56,669 nt of DNA from an uncultured Verrucomicrobiota bacterium (GCA_949298545.1 CASFWX010000016.1:1-56669); one strand, 5' to 3'; shown: positions 1 to 8,732, numbered from the stretch's first letter. A program made the numbers and translations. The notes: generated by a model not told the origin, from the sequence alone.

Positions 1-413
1 AATTGAAATTCCGCCAGCATTTGCCTCCCTTCGACGTTCTTCGGCGCCCGTCCGACACCGGAGGCAAGGTTCATATATCCTTCCTGCCATTTTTGGTTTT
101 TAAAGCATTCCTTCGCCATGCGGATGTTGTATTCACCCATAGTGACCCGGTGTTTCTCCTGGTTAAAGGGGAATGTCATGGCTTGCGCGAAAGTCATCTC
201 GTCGTAATTGCGGAAATATTTAAAGGCGCAGTAAATTATGGTTGATAGCAGAAGCCAGGATAGGAGGAATAATATTAGAGCTGCGACGGCTACTCTGGCC
301 CAGATGATCTCAAAGACCCAAGTTCCGTTAGGTTTTCGCGTGCGGCGTGCAAATCCTAGAAGAGTGGTATATGAATTATTGGCGCTTTTGGCTTTTTTTT
401 CGTTTTTTTCCAT
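1..413 (-). CDS. Membrane-anchored repeat protein, N-terminal part (runs off left edge)
   Basis: An open frame on the minus strand starts at ATG 413 and continues past the window's first base, giving about 137 residues with no stop. Residues 1-36 are hydrophilic and basic, residues about 38-62 form one strong hydrophobic helix, and residues about 93-136 look like a helix-turn-helix TPR/SEL1-type repeat (GEYNIRMAKECFKNQKWQEG, then RAPKNVEGRQML). The layout suggests an inner-membrane protein with a short cytoplasmic tail and a periplasmic repeat domain for protein contacts. No catalytic motif is visible. No SD precedes the ATG, which is common in this window. Codon use and composition support coding better than the two short frames on the opposite strand. 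The family cannot be named without the missing C-terminus. Confidence 0.7.
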   Translation of the reverse strand, partial: MEKNEKKAKSANNSYTTLLGFARRTRKPNGTWVFEIIWARVAVAALILFLLSWLLLSTIIYCAFKYFRNYDEMTFAQAMTFPFNQEKHRVTMGEYNIRMAKECFKNQKWQEGYMNLASGVGRAPKNVEGRQMLAEFQ

Positions 414-749
414 GTCTTACGGATTGGGAATAAATTGAGGTTTATTTTGAGGAATGCGTGAAATAGTTAGGTTTAGAGTAATAGTCAAATGGTTTCATCA
501 GTTTATGCAAGAACTTTCATTTTAATAATTCTTCAATCCTGCATAATTATCTGAGTGTGCGTCTTTCGCTGCGGGGCAAGAAGAGATGGCGGGGGGGGTA
601 TTTATGCAAAATGGAAAATATTATAGGAAGAATCAATAATGCTTAGGTAAAATTTATTTTCTCACATTTGCGATTTTCTTCATATAGGAAAAGTATTTTT
701 AGAAGAAAGAAGAATAATAAAAAAAAAATAAAAAATGAGACAATAATAC

Positions 750-776
750 TTGACATGGGGAAAAGAAAATTAGATA
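750..776 (+). promoter_or_regulatory. Candidate promoter of the outer-membrane barrel gene
   Basis: A perfect -35 hexamer TTGACA lies at 750-755, with a weak -10-like TAGATA at 771-776. The spacing is a short 15 bp. The surroundings (about 600-780) are very AT-rich. Nothing else in the 430 bp between the minus-strand gene ending at 413 and the barrel start at 845 looks coding. The -35 is seen directly; use as a promoter is inferred. Confidence 0.4.
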
Positions 777-804
777 AAGAAGTCAATTCAACAGGTAAAT
801 AGTG

Positions 805-822
805 CCGAAAATCTTATTTCGG
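805..822 (+). other. Small inverted repeat in the barrel mRNA leader
   Basis: CCGAAA (805-810) and TTTCGG (817-822) are perfect complements separated by 6 nt, ending 22 nt before the barrel start codon at 845. It would form a short hairpin in the 5' leader. A role in mRNA stability or translation is only a guess. Confidence 0.35.
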
Positions 823-844
823 TGTAATTTTAATCAAATCGAAC

Positions 845-2002
845 ATGAAAAAAACAATAATTGCTTCAATCGTGACGGCGGCGGCTCTTTCTGCTAGCGC
901 AGCGCCTTTGGTAACAATCGGCGACCAGCTTGACGTCTTCTTTAAAGGCTCCGTTTTTGGCAGGTGGGATAGCAATATCACATATGCGTCAGCCGATAAA
1001 ATCAACGACTATTCTGCCGTATTCCGCGTCGGTATGGAGGCCGATTACGGTCGCAATAGTAAATTCAAAGCAAATGTTAAGTTTTATGAGGACTTGATTC
1101 GCTATGCCGAGGAAAAGCGCTTTAACGCGAATCTTTCCAATGTAGCATTTAAAGCTTCTTATGAAGAATCCGCGCTCAGGGTTGATGCGAATTTCTCTTT
1201 CAACCAGCGCTATCAAAATTCTTCCACGACGTATGAAGCGGCTCGGGCCGGTCAGTTGGTTCGCTATGATGACTATGCGGCAGGTTTCCTCGTCTCCTAT
1301 GATTTTACTGATAAGTTAGGAGCTGAGATTGGCGGACAATGGAGATATATGGAATATCAGGGCAAATGGTCCGATATTTATTCCGACCTCAACATTTATT
1401 CTGTCCCTGTAAGTGTGCTTTATAGAATAACTGAGAAAATATCGGCAGGTCTTTCTTATCAGTATCGTTACAATACCTTTTCTGGTGGTCAGTATCTTCC
1501 CGGTTATGGCGATAAGCGCAACGACCATTTCGGCGGCGTGACTGTTCGCGGCGAACTTCTCCCCAAACTTACGGTTACCGCCTATGCGGGTGTGGGATAT
1601 CGCGATCCTAATGGCAATATGAGTTCCGATACCACCTTCTCGTTTAATGCTACTATAGGTTATGCTCTTACCGAGAAAATTGGTCTCTTCGCTACCGGTT
1701 ATCGTGATTTTGGAAACGGTGCTAGCCGTCAGTCCATCATTTTGTCCAGTGGCGAATTCGGTGTAAACTACTCTGTTTATACGAACGTCACTCTCACTGG
1801 TAGTTTTGCATTCATGAATTCCAAGTACCAGGACAGCATCCGTGACGATGATGAATACATTGTTCGTGCGGGTATTTCTTACACTCCCAATAAGTTCTTT
1901 ATCATAGGAGCCAATTATCGTTATATCAACAATGCTTCCAATATCGCTACATCGTGCTATATGCAGCATCTCGTTGATATTTCGGTTTCATTGAAATACT
2001 AA
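845..2002 (+). CDS. Outer-membrane beta-barrel protein (porin-like)
   Basis: A 385-aa protein with a signal peptide (MKKTIIASIVTAAALSASA, cleavage probably near residue 20). The mature part has alternating polar and aromatic residues in many short amphipathic segments rich in Tyr, Phe, Gly and Asn. It ends in a strand closing with an aromatic residue (VDISVSLKY), the usual BAM-recognised C-terminus. This points to an outer-membrane barrel of roughly 14-16 strands; substrate is unknown. It resembles the outer-membrane beta-barrel proteins abundant in Verrucomicrobiota, but no specific family motif is seen. The gene stands alone, with a promoter-like site upstream and a strong terminator immediately after, and looks like a well-expressed single-gene unit. 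The ATG at 845 lacks an SD but is fixed by the signal peptide. Confidence 0.8.
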   Translation: MKKTIIASIVTAAALSASAAPLVTIGDQLDVFFKGSVFGRWDSNITYASADKINDYSAVFRVGMEADYGRNSKFKANVKFYEDLIRYAEEKRFNANLSNVAFKASYEESALRVDANFSFNQRYQNSSTTYEAARAGQLVRYDDYAAGFLVSYDFTDKLGAEIGGQWRYMEYQGKWSDIYSDLNIYSVPVSVLYRITEKISAGLSYQYRYNTFSGGQYLPGYGDKRNDHFGGVTVRGELLPKLTVTAYAGVGYRDPNGNMSSDTTFSFNATIGYALTEKIGLFATGYRDFGNGASRQSIILSSGEFGVNYSVYTNVTLTGSFAFMNSKYQDSIRDDDEYIVRAGISYTPNKFFIIGANYRYINNASNIATSCYMQHLVDISVSLKY

Positions 2003-2019
2003 TTTGTTTGTTCGATTTA

Positions 2020-2061
2020 AAGCCCGAAGTGCTTTGTTCAAGCCTTCGGGCTTTTTTTTTA
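2020..2061 (+). terminator. Rho-independent terminator of the barrel gene
   Basis: AGCCCGAAG (2021-2029) pairs with CTTCGGGCT (2044-2052) across a 14-nt loop and runs into a T-tract to about 2060. It sits 18 bp after the barrel stop codon. Confidence 0.9.
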
Positions 2062-2401
2062 GCGGCTATCCCAAAGGTGTGCTACTCAAAAGACATTTTT
2101 CATTTTTTGAAAATTTATGGACTACAAAGTGGATTCTCCCATATTATTTTTTCAGGGGTTAAGCTTCACAATTTTATTATCGAACGGATTTTTCTTAGAG
2201 AGAGGATAAGAGTAGCAAATGTTTTTATGGGGAGAACTGATTTTAATTTGGGGAATATTTGAGAAGAAATAACCGTGCATGAAAGTTCCAAAAGAAGCGT
2301 GAGGGCATTTACGCCCAATTTAAGAGCGTTTCAAGCAAGAGATTTTTTTAGTGCGCGAAATGCAGTGCAACACTCAATGTTAAATAAACTTTATCAATTT
2401 C
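2062..2401. other. Intergenic stretch with no recognised feature
   Basis: AT-rich sequence between the barrel terminator and the minus-strand MBL gene that ends at 2402. A short open frame spans the terminator and has no protein-like character. I see no RNA gene, repeat or clear terminator for the MBL gene. Confidence 0.5.
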
Positions 2402-3169
2402 TCATTCTCTGAACGGTTTGCTTGATGCGGAGAAGGGAGAAACAATTTCGATGATGTCTTTCATGGAGCCGAGTGGTTGAAGCAATTCTCCAATATGCTC
2501 TATGCTGTTGCACTCCCTCGAAATGTGGGCAAGATAGACTTTGATGAGTTTTGACGGGTCGAGTGAGGAGAGTAGGAATATGGCGTCGGCATTTGAAAGG
2601 TGACCATGCCTGCTTTGTATTCGTTTTTTTAATTTATACGGCCGCTTTGAATGTTCGAGCATTACCGGGCAATAATTGCTTTCAAGAACGAGTATGTCGG
2701 CTTCCTGCGCAGCGCTTTTGACGCTGTCCGGGATAGATCCCAGGTCGGTCATCCATACGAGGTTATGTTTGCCAAATTCAAACTTATATCCGACGGCTTC
2801 ATTTGTGTCGTGAGGAATTGGGAAAGGCAGAATTCTTATGCCGCTGAATTCAAACGGCACTCCCGTTTCAAAGATGCGCCAATGGAGATTGCGCGTGTCT
2901 TGGTCCAAATAGCAGATGGATTCGGCAGTCAAGGCGTTGGCAAAAATTTTTGTGTTGCATTCCGCAAAAGATGGGAGAGCGCGCCTGTGGTCTATGTGTT
3001 CGTGGGTTATAAATACAGCGTCAATGTCGGAGGTTGAGAGTCCGAGAGTCTTCAGGTACGACTTGGTTTTTTTTACGGTCAAACCGGCGTCGATAAGGAT
3101 ATTTGTTCCGTCCACGCTTAAGAAGGCGCAGTTGCCGGCGCTGGAGGTTTCTATAATTTGAAAAAACAT
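2402..3169 (-). CDS. MBL-fold metallohydrolase, YycJ/WalJ type
   Basis: A 255-aa metallo-beta-lactamase-fold enzyme. Strand-loop features match the YycJ/WalJ subfamily: ETSSAGNCAFL at the N-terminus, LIDAGLT around residue 25-31, and the metal-binding HEHIDH at 56-61. Later come FPIPHDTNEAVGY and an HLSNAD histidine near residue 190, plus LAHIS near the C-terminus. It should bind two metal ions and act as a cytoplasmic phosphodiesterase or nuclease; YycJ relatives have been tied to nuclease activity and cell-wall/replication coordination. Metal ligands appear complete. The start at 3169 lies 9 bp after the stop of the GH32-fold gene on the same strand, so the two are probably co-transcribed, although the functions are not obviously related. 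Confidence 0.85.
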   Translation of the reverse strand: MFFQIIETSSAGNCAFLSVDGTNILIDAGLTVKKTKSYLKTLGLSTSDIDAVFITHEHIDHRRALPSFAECNTKIFANALTAESICYLDQDTRNLHWRIFETGVPFEFSGIRILPFPIPHDTNEAVGYKFEFGKHNLVWMTDLGSIPDSVKSAAQEADILVLESNYCPVMLEHSKRPYKLKKRIQSRHGHLSNADAIFLLSSLDPSKLIKVYLAHISRECNSIEHIGELLQPLGSMKDIIEIVSPFSASSKPFRE

Positions 3170-3178
3170 GAGTATGTT

Positions 3179-4969
3179 TTACTTCTTGCCGGCTTCCATA
3201 TCTCGCACTCTTTTTCTGGAGATTTCCCCCCGTTCGGCGTTGGAGTATTTTGAGACTGGGTACTTTACAAATTGTATGGTTTCGAGTCTGCCGTTGGCGC
3301 CAAGTTTTATTTCCTGATTTGGATTTAAGAACGAATCGCCCATAAAGAGCACCGCATCACCCGCTCCGAGAAACATTTCCACCCCGTACGTATCGACAAA
3401 CAATTTGAATATAAGAGCATCGCTGGTATATTTAGATTGCATATTGTCGCGCGAGATGGGCTCGAGAAGCCGTGCAACAGACAAAATGGAGTTATTTTTA
3501 TCGAAGAGGAAGTGTGCGGTTCCTGCCCATACGCTCACGCTGCTTGCCGCGGAGATGTCGAGCACGCCCATGATCATATATTTATTTCCGTAAGCGTCAG
3601 GCATTGTGAAAGTATTAGAAGCGAAACTGATGTTGGCGATGCCGAGCGCGTCTGAAGGGAAGGCTAGGTGGTCGTCTATTTCTTCCGGGACGTATGCGCG
3701 AAGCTGGTATTCGCCGGATCTGGTTTTTACGAGGTTCAGATTCCAGGGGATTCCGAGAGATTGTGAAAACTTTTGCCCGAGATCTCGCATAAAGTCTCCC
3801 GGCATGTCTATGCGCGCTGAGGCATAGGTTTTGTCGCCCGGCACGTTTTCCCACAGCCGCGCATCTTTTGCATTTCCATAAAAGATGCGCCGTGCGCCCT
3901 TGCCCAAGGGCGAGAACTTCTTGCCGTCGAAATCTCCCACAAGATATAATCCGTCGCTTCCGAACATTACCCATTTCGGTGCGTCCGGAACGCCTACTAC
4001 ATGCATTTTGCGCAGCTGCGCTCCATTGGGGAAATAGCCTGGTATTTCATCGGTTTTTTCCCATGTTTTCATGTCTTTAGAGACATATATTGCCACAACT
4101 TTTGCGGAAGCTTCATTTTCTCCGCGCGGTTCGGAACGGAGGATAGTCCAAAGGCCGGAGTCTTCGTTGTAGAATATGGCGCAGGCCGAACCCGGGGCTT
4201 TTATTACCGGATTGTTCAGGAAGCTTTGGAAATTTTTCAGATCTTTTGACCAGATTATATTGTCTCCGCTTTCCGAGCGGGTGCAGACGAATACTGCTCC
4301 GGAGCCGCCTGTGCCGAAAAATCCGCTTTTATTTTTCCCGTCGAAGAACACGGCGCCGGATTGCGGATAATCGGGTTTCCCGTTAAATATTTCAGGACGG
4401 GCGGCGTTTGGCTCGTATTCCCAGTTCACGAGATCCTTGCTGGAGGCGTGTCCCCAATATACGGATTGTTTTTTTGTCATGGCGAATGGGTTATAGTCAA
4501 AGAAGACATGCCATTTGCCTCCGAAAAATATCATGCCAGTAGTTTCTCCAAGCCATCCATGTTTGGCTGTCAGATGGAATTTGGGTCTGCCGCGGTCCTT
4601 CGTGAAGTCGCGTGTTTCTGGAGAATCGGACTGTATTATTTTGGGCGAGCCGAGACCGTTTTTTTCATATTTAAATACGAGAGTCGAACCCTTGTGGGCG
4701 GATATGTCGAGTTCAGCGAACCAGTCGGCATTTCCGGAAGTAAGCAGAACATCATACGCGCCGATAGGGGTGCTATTTGCAGCGTTGTAAATTGATATTT
4801 TAGAGTAGTCGGCGTTCGCTTTTATGGGGATCAACAGCCAATTCTTTTCGGCTTTAAATGTCACTTCCCCAATTTCAGGGGCGGCGGCATAAAGCCAAGA
4901 GTGTGCGAGTATAGAAATAGCGATAACGGCGAATTGGGCAATTTTTAGCATAGTTGTATTTTTTGTCAT
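3179..4969 (-). CDS. Secreted GH32-fold protein with altered catalytic motifs
   Basis: A 596-aa protein with a signal peptide (hydrophobic 8-28, cleavage near AAA30). A beta-sandwich-like N-terminal segment (32-115) precedes a GH32 five-blade propeller. The hallmark entry is recognisable: RPKFHLTAKHGW, then WHVFFDYNPF and YWGHASSKDLVNWE at 171-184. GH32 enzymes (invertase, levanase, fructanase) hydrolyse beta-fructosides. The nucleophile motif WMNDPNG is here WLGETTG (139-145), putting Glu142 where the nucleophilic Asp belongs. The usual FRDP region reads KAPGSACAIF, and the usual WECPD acid/base motif is replaced by GYFPNGAQL. The later propeller and C-terminal sandwich (YLVGDFDGKKF, LNLVKTRSGEYQLRAYVPEE) are well kept. 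It may be a non-hydrolysing binding protein or have shifted chemistry. The 260 bp upstream show no clear promoter. Confidence 0.75.
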   Translation of the reverse strand: MTKNTTMLKIAQFAVIAISILAHSWLYAAAPEIGEVTFKAEKNWLLIPIKANADYSKISIYNAANSTPIGAYDVLLTSGNADWFAELDISAHKGSTLVFKYEKNGLGSPKIIQSDSPETRDFTKDRGRPKFHLTAKHGWLGETTGMIFFGGKWHVFFDYNPFAMTKKQSVYWGHASSKDLVNWEYEPNAARPEIFNGKPDYPQSGAVFFDGKNKSGFFGTGGSGAVFVCTRSESGDNIIWSKDLKNFQSFLNNPVIKAPGSACAIFYNEDSGLWTILRSEPRGENEASAKVVAIYVSKDMKTWEKTDEIPGYFPNGAQLRKMHVVGVPDAPKWVMFGSDGLYLVGDFDGKKFSPLGKGARRIFYGNAKDARLWENVPGDKTYASARIDMPGDFMRDLGQKFSQSLGIPWNLNLVKTRSGEYQLRAYVPEEIDDHLAFPSDALGIANISFASNTFTMPDAYGNKYMIMGVLDISAASSVSVWAGTAHFLFDKNNSILSVARLLEPISRDNMQSKYTSDALIFKLFVDTYGVEMFLGAGDAVLFMGDSFLNPNQEIKLGANGRLETIQFVKYPVSKYSNAERGEISRKRVRDMEAGKK

Positions 4970-5229
4970 ATTATCGTTTCGCGTCCACTTAATTTTTTAG
5001 TCCGATTGGCGCTTGCAAATAATTTGACCTTGCGAATAGTCGATAGTTCCCCAATGGAGTGCCGGCGGAATATTATTCATTAGGTTAATCCTGCCAGGCT
5101 TTATGAAAAGCTCTATTCTACTTTATATGCTTTAGCATAAGCGGTGGAAAAGTGAATGTCGGGGTGAAATTTTCATTTCCGGAGCGTGGGAAATTGCAAT
5201 TCAAAACGCAAGGGGTATATAGCAGATAC

Positions 5230-5267
5230 AAAAAAAGCGCCGCTAATGCAATCGGCGCCTTTTTTTC
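5230..5267 (-). terminator. Terminator of the PEGA lipoprotein gene
   Basis: GCGCCG (5237-5242) and CGGCGC (5253-5258) form a hairpin flanked by an A-run on the left and a T-run on the right. It can therefore terminate in both directions. It lies about 20-50 bp past the stop of the minus-strand PEGA gene. The rest of 4970-5229 shows nothing recognisable. Confidence 0.8.
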
Positions 5268-5286
5268 TAATTTTGCAAAATTTGGC

Positions 5287-5772
5287 TTACTGGGCCGGCA
5301 TCGGCTGTGAATAGAAAGCGGCTATCTGCTGAACCAAATAGGAATGTTCGTCTGCGGATATGTCGCCGTTTTTGCGCATTTCGTCGACTTTGAGGATGCT
5401 CTTTGTCATATCCGAGAAAGCCGTAAGGCCTGGATAAGAGGGCAAGAAATCGGGCTTAAGCTGTGCATCGATGGGGGCAGGTGCAAGCTGCTTGTAGTAT
5501 CCCATGTCGACGAGGGGGCCGAATTTTACAAAAGAATCCTTGCGGGTAGACGCCACGCTTACGACGTCGTCCTTATAACCTTTTTTCGCTATGCGAACTT
5601 CATAAACGCCGTCCCTTTCGAGATTGACGCTAATGGGAGTTTGTCCCACAAGCTCGTTGTTTACGAAGACGTCCGCGCCTTCAGGTTTAGAGCTCACCTG
5701 GAGATTTTCGGTGAACTGGGTGCATGCCGAGAGTAATGCCGCCAAGGCAGAGATGAGTATAAACTTTTTCAT
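5287..5772 (-). CDS. PEGA-domain lipoprotein
   Basis: A 161-aa protein with a lipoprotein signal (MKKFILISALAALLSAC; lipid-modified Cys17). A PEGA domain follows: LQVSSKPEGADVFVNNELVG at about 25-44, then TPISVNLERDGVYEVRIAKKGY. PEGA domains are small beta units, often tied to S-layer or cell-envelope proteins. Residues 90-160 carry no known motif; they are a mostly helical tail with a Pro/Ala-rich end. It is probably attached to the inner leaflet of the outer membrane. It is monocistronic with its own terminator. The precise role is unknown. Confidence 0.8.
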   Translation of the reverse strand: MKKFILISALAALLSACTQFTENLQVSSKPEGADVFVNNELVGQTPISVNLERDGVYEVRIAKKGYKDDVVSVASTRKDSFVKFGPLVDMGYYKQLAPAPIDAQLKPDFLPSYPGLTAFSDMTKSILKVDEMRKNGDISADEHSYLVQQIAAFYSQPMPAQ

Positions 5773-5881
5773 AAAATGAAGAACAATGCTTGCTGTTTAT
5801 TGGAAATAGACTGTCAATCTCTTTAAAATCAGTCAAGCTTTTTTAAGTATTTTTTTGTATGGGTTGCAAACGTATTATTCA

Positions 5882-6682
5882 TTAGAGTTGCGAGAGTTCG
5901 CGGGAACGTTTAGCAGCGGCTTTTAATGCGTCTGAAACGGTTTTTCTGAAATTGTTCTTTTTAAATACTTCCAGGGCCGCGAGGGTCGTGCCTCCCGGGC
6001 TCGATACAGCCGCGCACAGTTCGTCAGCCTCCAGGTTTGAGCGGTCGAGCAGCGTGGCGGATCCCAAGAGGGTGGCGCTGGTCAATTTTTTTGCTTCTTC
6101 GCGCGTGAATCCGAGCTGTTCCCCCGCATTTATCATTGCGGCGGCGAATTCGAACAAATATCCCGGGCCGCTGCCTGAAAGCGCGGTGACCGCATCGAGC
6201 TTGTTTTCGTCCACAGGCATAAACTCGCCTATTGCCGAAAGCACGCTTTCGACTGTCGCCCGCTCGTCCGGATCGAGTTCGCTTTCGGGGGCGTAGCACG
6301 AAATGCCCATAGATATTTGGGCGGGCATATTCGGCATTACGCGGACGATTTTTTTTGCGCGCGGGAAACGTTTTCTCAGATTGGATATGGTTGTTCCGGC
6401 AAGGATTGAGACGAGGATGCGCGGGGAGGCCCCGCCCATTTGCGAGGCGACTTCGGCGAGTTGCTGGGGTTTGCACGCCAGGACTATGGAGTCTGAAGAC
6501 GCCGCAATTTCTTCGAGGGAGGGCAGCAGGCTTATGCCGGTTTCTTTGGAGAGCTTTTCCCCCGTGTCGTCGGCGCCGCACGCGCAGGATATGTCTGAAG
6601 GGGAAAGTTTGCCGCTGGCTATCATTCCGCGGACTATTGCTCCGGCCATTTTGCCGGCTCCTATAAATCCGAATTTTTTCAT
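5882..6682 (-). CDS. proC: Pyrroline-5-carboxylate reductase
   Basis: A 266-aa enzyme for the last step of proline synthesis, reducing 1-pyrroline-5-carboxylate to L-proline with NAD(P)H in the cytoplasm. The Rossmann dinucleotide motif GFIGAGKMAGAIVRG is at residues 5-19. LACKPQQL, ILAGTTISNLRKRFP and RVMPNMPAQISMGISCYAP follow in the expected order, and the dimerisation/active-site signature near the C-terminus (ALSGSGPGYLFEF, then SPGGTTLAALEV) is complete. Length is normal for the family. It stands 77 bp downstream of pyrE on the same strand and could be the last gene of a minus-strand group running dapL-purU-nudix-pyrE-proC. Confidence 0.95.
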   Translation of the reverse strand: MKKFGFIGAGKMAGAIVRGMIASGKLSPSDISCACGADDTGEKLSKETGISLLPSLEEIAASSDSIVLACKPQQLAEVASQMGGASPRILVSILAGTTISNLRKRFPRAKKIVRVMPNMPAQISMGISCYAPESELDPDERATVESVLSAIGEFMPVDENKLDAVTALSGSGPGYLFEFAAAMINAGEQLGFTREEAKKLTSATLLGSATLLDRSNLEADELCAAVSSPGGTTLAALEVFKKNNFRKTVSDALKAAAKRSRELSQL

Positions 6683-6759
6683 GTTTTTTATTTGTTAAAG
6701 ATATTGGAGGAAAGGCAAGCGCGTAGTGTCGCCTGCCGCTTTCGGGACTTGCCAATTAC

Positions 6760-7344
6760 TCACGATCCAGGATGCACTGCGGGTATCGATTTGAGGTTTT
6801 CGGGCAGCTTGTCCGCTTCGTAAGTGGGGAATGAGAACTCGAGCAGGCTTATGCACGGGCGATTCCCAAAATCTATTTTTCCTCCGCTTCTGTCTACGAG
6901 CACCGCTATTCCGGCGGCTTTGCCTCCGAGGGATTCTATTATGTCTATGCATTCCACGACTCTGCCTCCGCGGGTGACGACGTCCTCCACCACCAGTATC
7001 TTTTCGCCGGCGCCGATCTTAAAATTTCTGCGCAGTGCGAGTTTGCCGTCTTGCTTTTCCGCAAATATAAAGCGTTTGCCGAGCTGCCTGGCGACCTCCT
7101 GTCCGATGACGAGTCCGCCCATTGCGGGCGAGAGCACGGTGTCGCATTTCGCCCCGATGTCTCCCAGTTTTTTAATAAGCATACTTGCCAGTTCCGAAAC
7201 GCGGTCGAGATGTTCGCAAACCCGCGCGCACTGGAAAAAATGGCCGCTGTGGAGGCCGCTTCTCAATATGAAATGCCCTTCCATAAGGGCCCCGGTCTCC
7301 CTGAATATGGAGAGGATTTTTTCGTTTCGTTCGTCTGAATTCAT
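6760..7344 (-). CDS. pyrE: Orotate phosphoribosyltransferase
   Basis: About 194 aa. It transfers orotate to PRPP to give orotidine-5'-phosphate in UMP synthesis. The PRPP-binding signature ILVVEDVVTRGGRV sits in the middle of the protein, with the hood/orotate loop HFILRSGLHSGHFFQC near residue 25 and the dimer-forming QDGKLALRRNF loop. I chose ATG 7344 (MNSDERNEKI) because family members begin close to it. An upstream ATG at 7374 would add ten residues and overlap the Nudix gene. Residue order agrees with the PyrE branch and not with other phosphoribosyltransferases. It lies 13 bp after the Nudix stop. Confidence 0.92.
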   Translation of the reverse strand: MNSDERNEKILSIFRETGALMEGHFILRSGLHSGHFFQCARVCEHLDRVSELASMLIKKLGDIGAKCDTVLSPAMGGLVIGQEVARQLGKRFIFAEKQDGKLALRRNFKIGAGEKILVVEDVVTRGGRVVECIDIIESLGGKAAGIAVLVDRSGGKIDFGNRPCISLLEFSFPTYEADKLPENLKSIPAVHPGS

Positions 7345-7357
7345 GTGAGATTGGATT

Positions 7358-7852
7358 TTAAATGTTTTCCTCAATTATCGCTCTAACTCCGTTTTCACAG
7401 TCGGCGCGCAGAACCGTCATTCCTGATTCGTGGCGCTCCTTCCAGATATCCCAAAGGAGAAGGCGGTCAGTTTCCGGAATCGGGACGAGTCCGGAAAAAA
7501 TTTTTTCCGTTTCAAAGAATGCGAAATTCCCCTCCGAGATTTTCGGCGGGAGAGATGATATTCTCTTTTTGCAGTCGAAAAGGAACATGAGCCAGTGTGA
7601 GCCCCGCTCGTAGGCGCGCTCGCTCACCATTGAGAAGAGGTGCAGGTCGCGGGCGGAGAGCTCGAGGCCGATTTCCTCCTTGGTTTCCCTGATGGCGCAC
7701 TCAAAGGGCGATTCCCCCGCCGCCATTTCAAGTTTTCCCCCTATGGGGCTCCACAGGCCCAAGTTCGGCGCTTTTCCCCTTTCTATTAGCAGATGCTGAT
7801 CCTTTTCGTTTCTGACGAATACGAGAACGCTTATTTTAAACGGTAGATCCAT
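7358..7852 (-). CDS. Nudix hydrolase
   Basis: A 164-aa Nudix-fold pyrophosphohydrolase. The Nudix box is recognisable around residues 38-62, with the metal-binding RETKEEIGLE part intact. The glycine-to-glutamate segment (GGKLEMAAGE) is two residues longer than the consensus GX5E. Such enzymes cleave X-linked nucleoside diphosphates, for example oxidised dNTPs or ADP-ribose, in the cytoplasm. The upstream LLIERGKAPNLGLWSPIGG resembles MutT/dihydroneopterin-type members. Adjacent purU and pyrE are nucleotide and folate genes, which fits a role in pool cleaning or pterin metabolism, but the substrate cannot be read from sequence. It is separated from purU by 6 bp, so co-transcription is likely. 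Confidence 0.88.
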   Translation of the reverse strand: MDLPFKISVLVFVRNEKDQHLLIERGKAPNLGLWSPIGGKLEMAAGESPFECAIRETKEEIGLELSARDLHLFSMVSERAYERGSHWLMFLFDCKKRISSLPPKISEGNFAFFETEKIFSGLVPIPETDRLLLWDIWKERHESGMTVLRADCENGVRAIIEENI

Positions 7853-7858
7853 GGGGCG

Positions 7859-8710
7859 TCAGTCGAAGATGACGGTTTTATTTTTATAGGTGAGAATCCT
7901 TCCCTCTATGTGCCATCTGACGGCGTTTGCCAAGGCCTGCCGCTCAAGCTCCTGCCCGCGCCGCTTCATCTCTTCGACGTTGTTTCTGTGGCTGACAGGA
8001 GCGACCATTTGGGCGATTATCGGGCCCTCGTCCAGGTCTTTTGTCGCGTAGTGGGCGGTTGCGCCTATGATTTTGACTCCCCGCTCGTAGGCTTGCTGGT
8101 ATGGATTCGCCCCTGCGAAGGCGGGAAGAAAACTGTGGTGAATGTTGATTACGGGAACTGCCGCCCTCTCGAGGAAATTTTCGCTCAATATCTGCATGTA
8201 CCGCGCCATTACGACAAGCTCCGCACCGCTCTCCTTAATTATTTCCAATTCCCGGCTTTCCGCTTCGGGCTTGTTTTCCTTTGATATGGGAACCGTTTCA
8301 AACGGAAGCCCGAAGAGGCGCGCGAGCGGGCGCAAATCGTCGTGGTTGGATATGACCGCAGAGATGTCGCATTTGAGCTCGCCCGACCGGCAGCGCAAGA
8401 CTATGTCGGAGAAGCAGTGCTCCGCCTTGGAAACCATCAGGGCGATTTTATGGCGCTGGCGGGAGCGGAAGAGTTTTGCTTCCATTCCGACATCTCGCTC
8501 GGCAAAATCCTTGAATAGGCGCATTTCCTCTTCTATTGGGCCTGCGGGTATCCATTCCACCCTTTGGAAAAATATTCCTTCAAATCTGTCCCGGTGCTGG
8601 TCGGCATGGAGGATATTTCCGCCCCGCGCGTATATCCAACCGGACACCCTCGCCACGATTCCGGCGCGGTCTTTTCCGTGAAGGAGCGCTACTATTCTTT
8701 CTTCGGGCAT
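7859..8710 (-). CDS. purU: Formyltetrahydrofolate deformylase
   Basis: A 283-aa enzyme that hydrolyses 10-formyl-THF to THF and formate, balancing one-carbon pools and feeding formate to PurT. The N-terminal ACT domain (about 5-80; DRAGIVARVSGWIYARGGNI) is followed by the formyltransferase fold. The catalytic Asn/His segment VINIHHSFLPAFAGANPY and the Asp in the segment DLDEGPIIAQ are all present. The ACT domain distinguishes PurU from PurN, and it probably senses methionine or glycine as in the E. coli enzyme; that transfer is inference. It lies 22 bp after dapL and 6 bp before the Nudix gene on the same strand. Confidence 0.95.
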   Translation of the reverse strand: MPEERIVALLHGKDRAGIVARVSGWIYARGGNILHADQHRDRFEGIFFQRVEWIPAGPIEEEMRLFKDFAERDVGMEAKLFRSRQRHKIALMVSKAEHCFSDIVLRCRSGELKCDISAVISNHDDLRPLARLFGLPFETVPISKENKPEAESRELEIIKESGAELVVMARYMQILSENFLERAAVPVINIHHSFLPAFAGANPYQQAYERGVKIIGATAHYATKDLDEGPIIAQMVAPVSHRNNVEEMKRRGQELERQALANAVRWHIEGRILTYKNKTVIFD

Positions 8711-8732
8711 TGTTTCTATCCGGCGGGCAGTT

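Noticed and set aside
1316..1969. 217-codon open frame on the minus strand inside the barrel gene
   Set aside because: It is a shadow of the plus-strand barrel gene; no signal, motif or codon pattern of its own.
6024..6755. Long Arg-rich open frame overlapping proC in another frame
   Set aside because: Composition (runs of Arg/His) is typical of an out-of-frame reading of GC-rich coding sequence; proC is certain.
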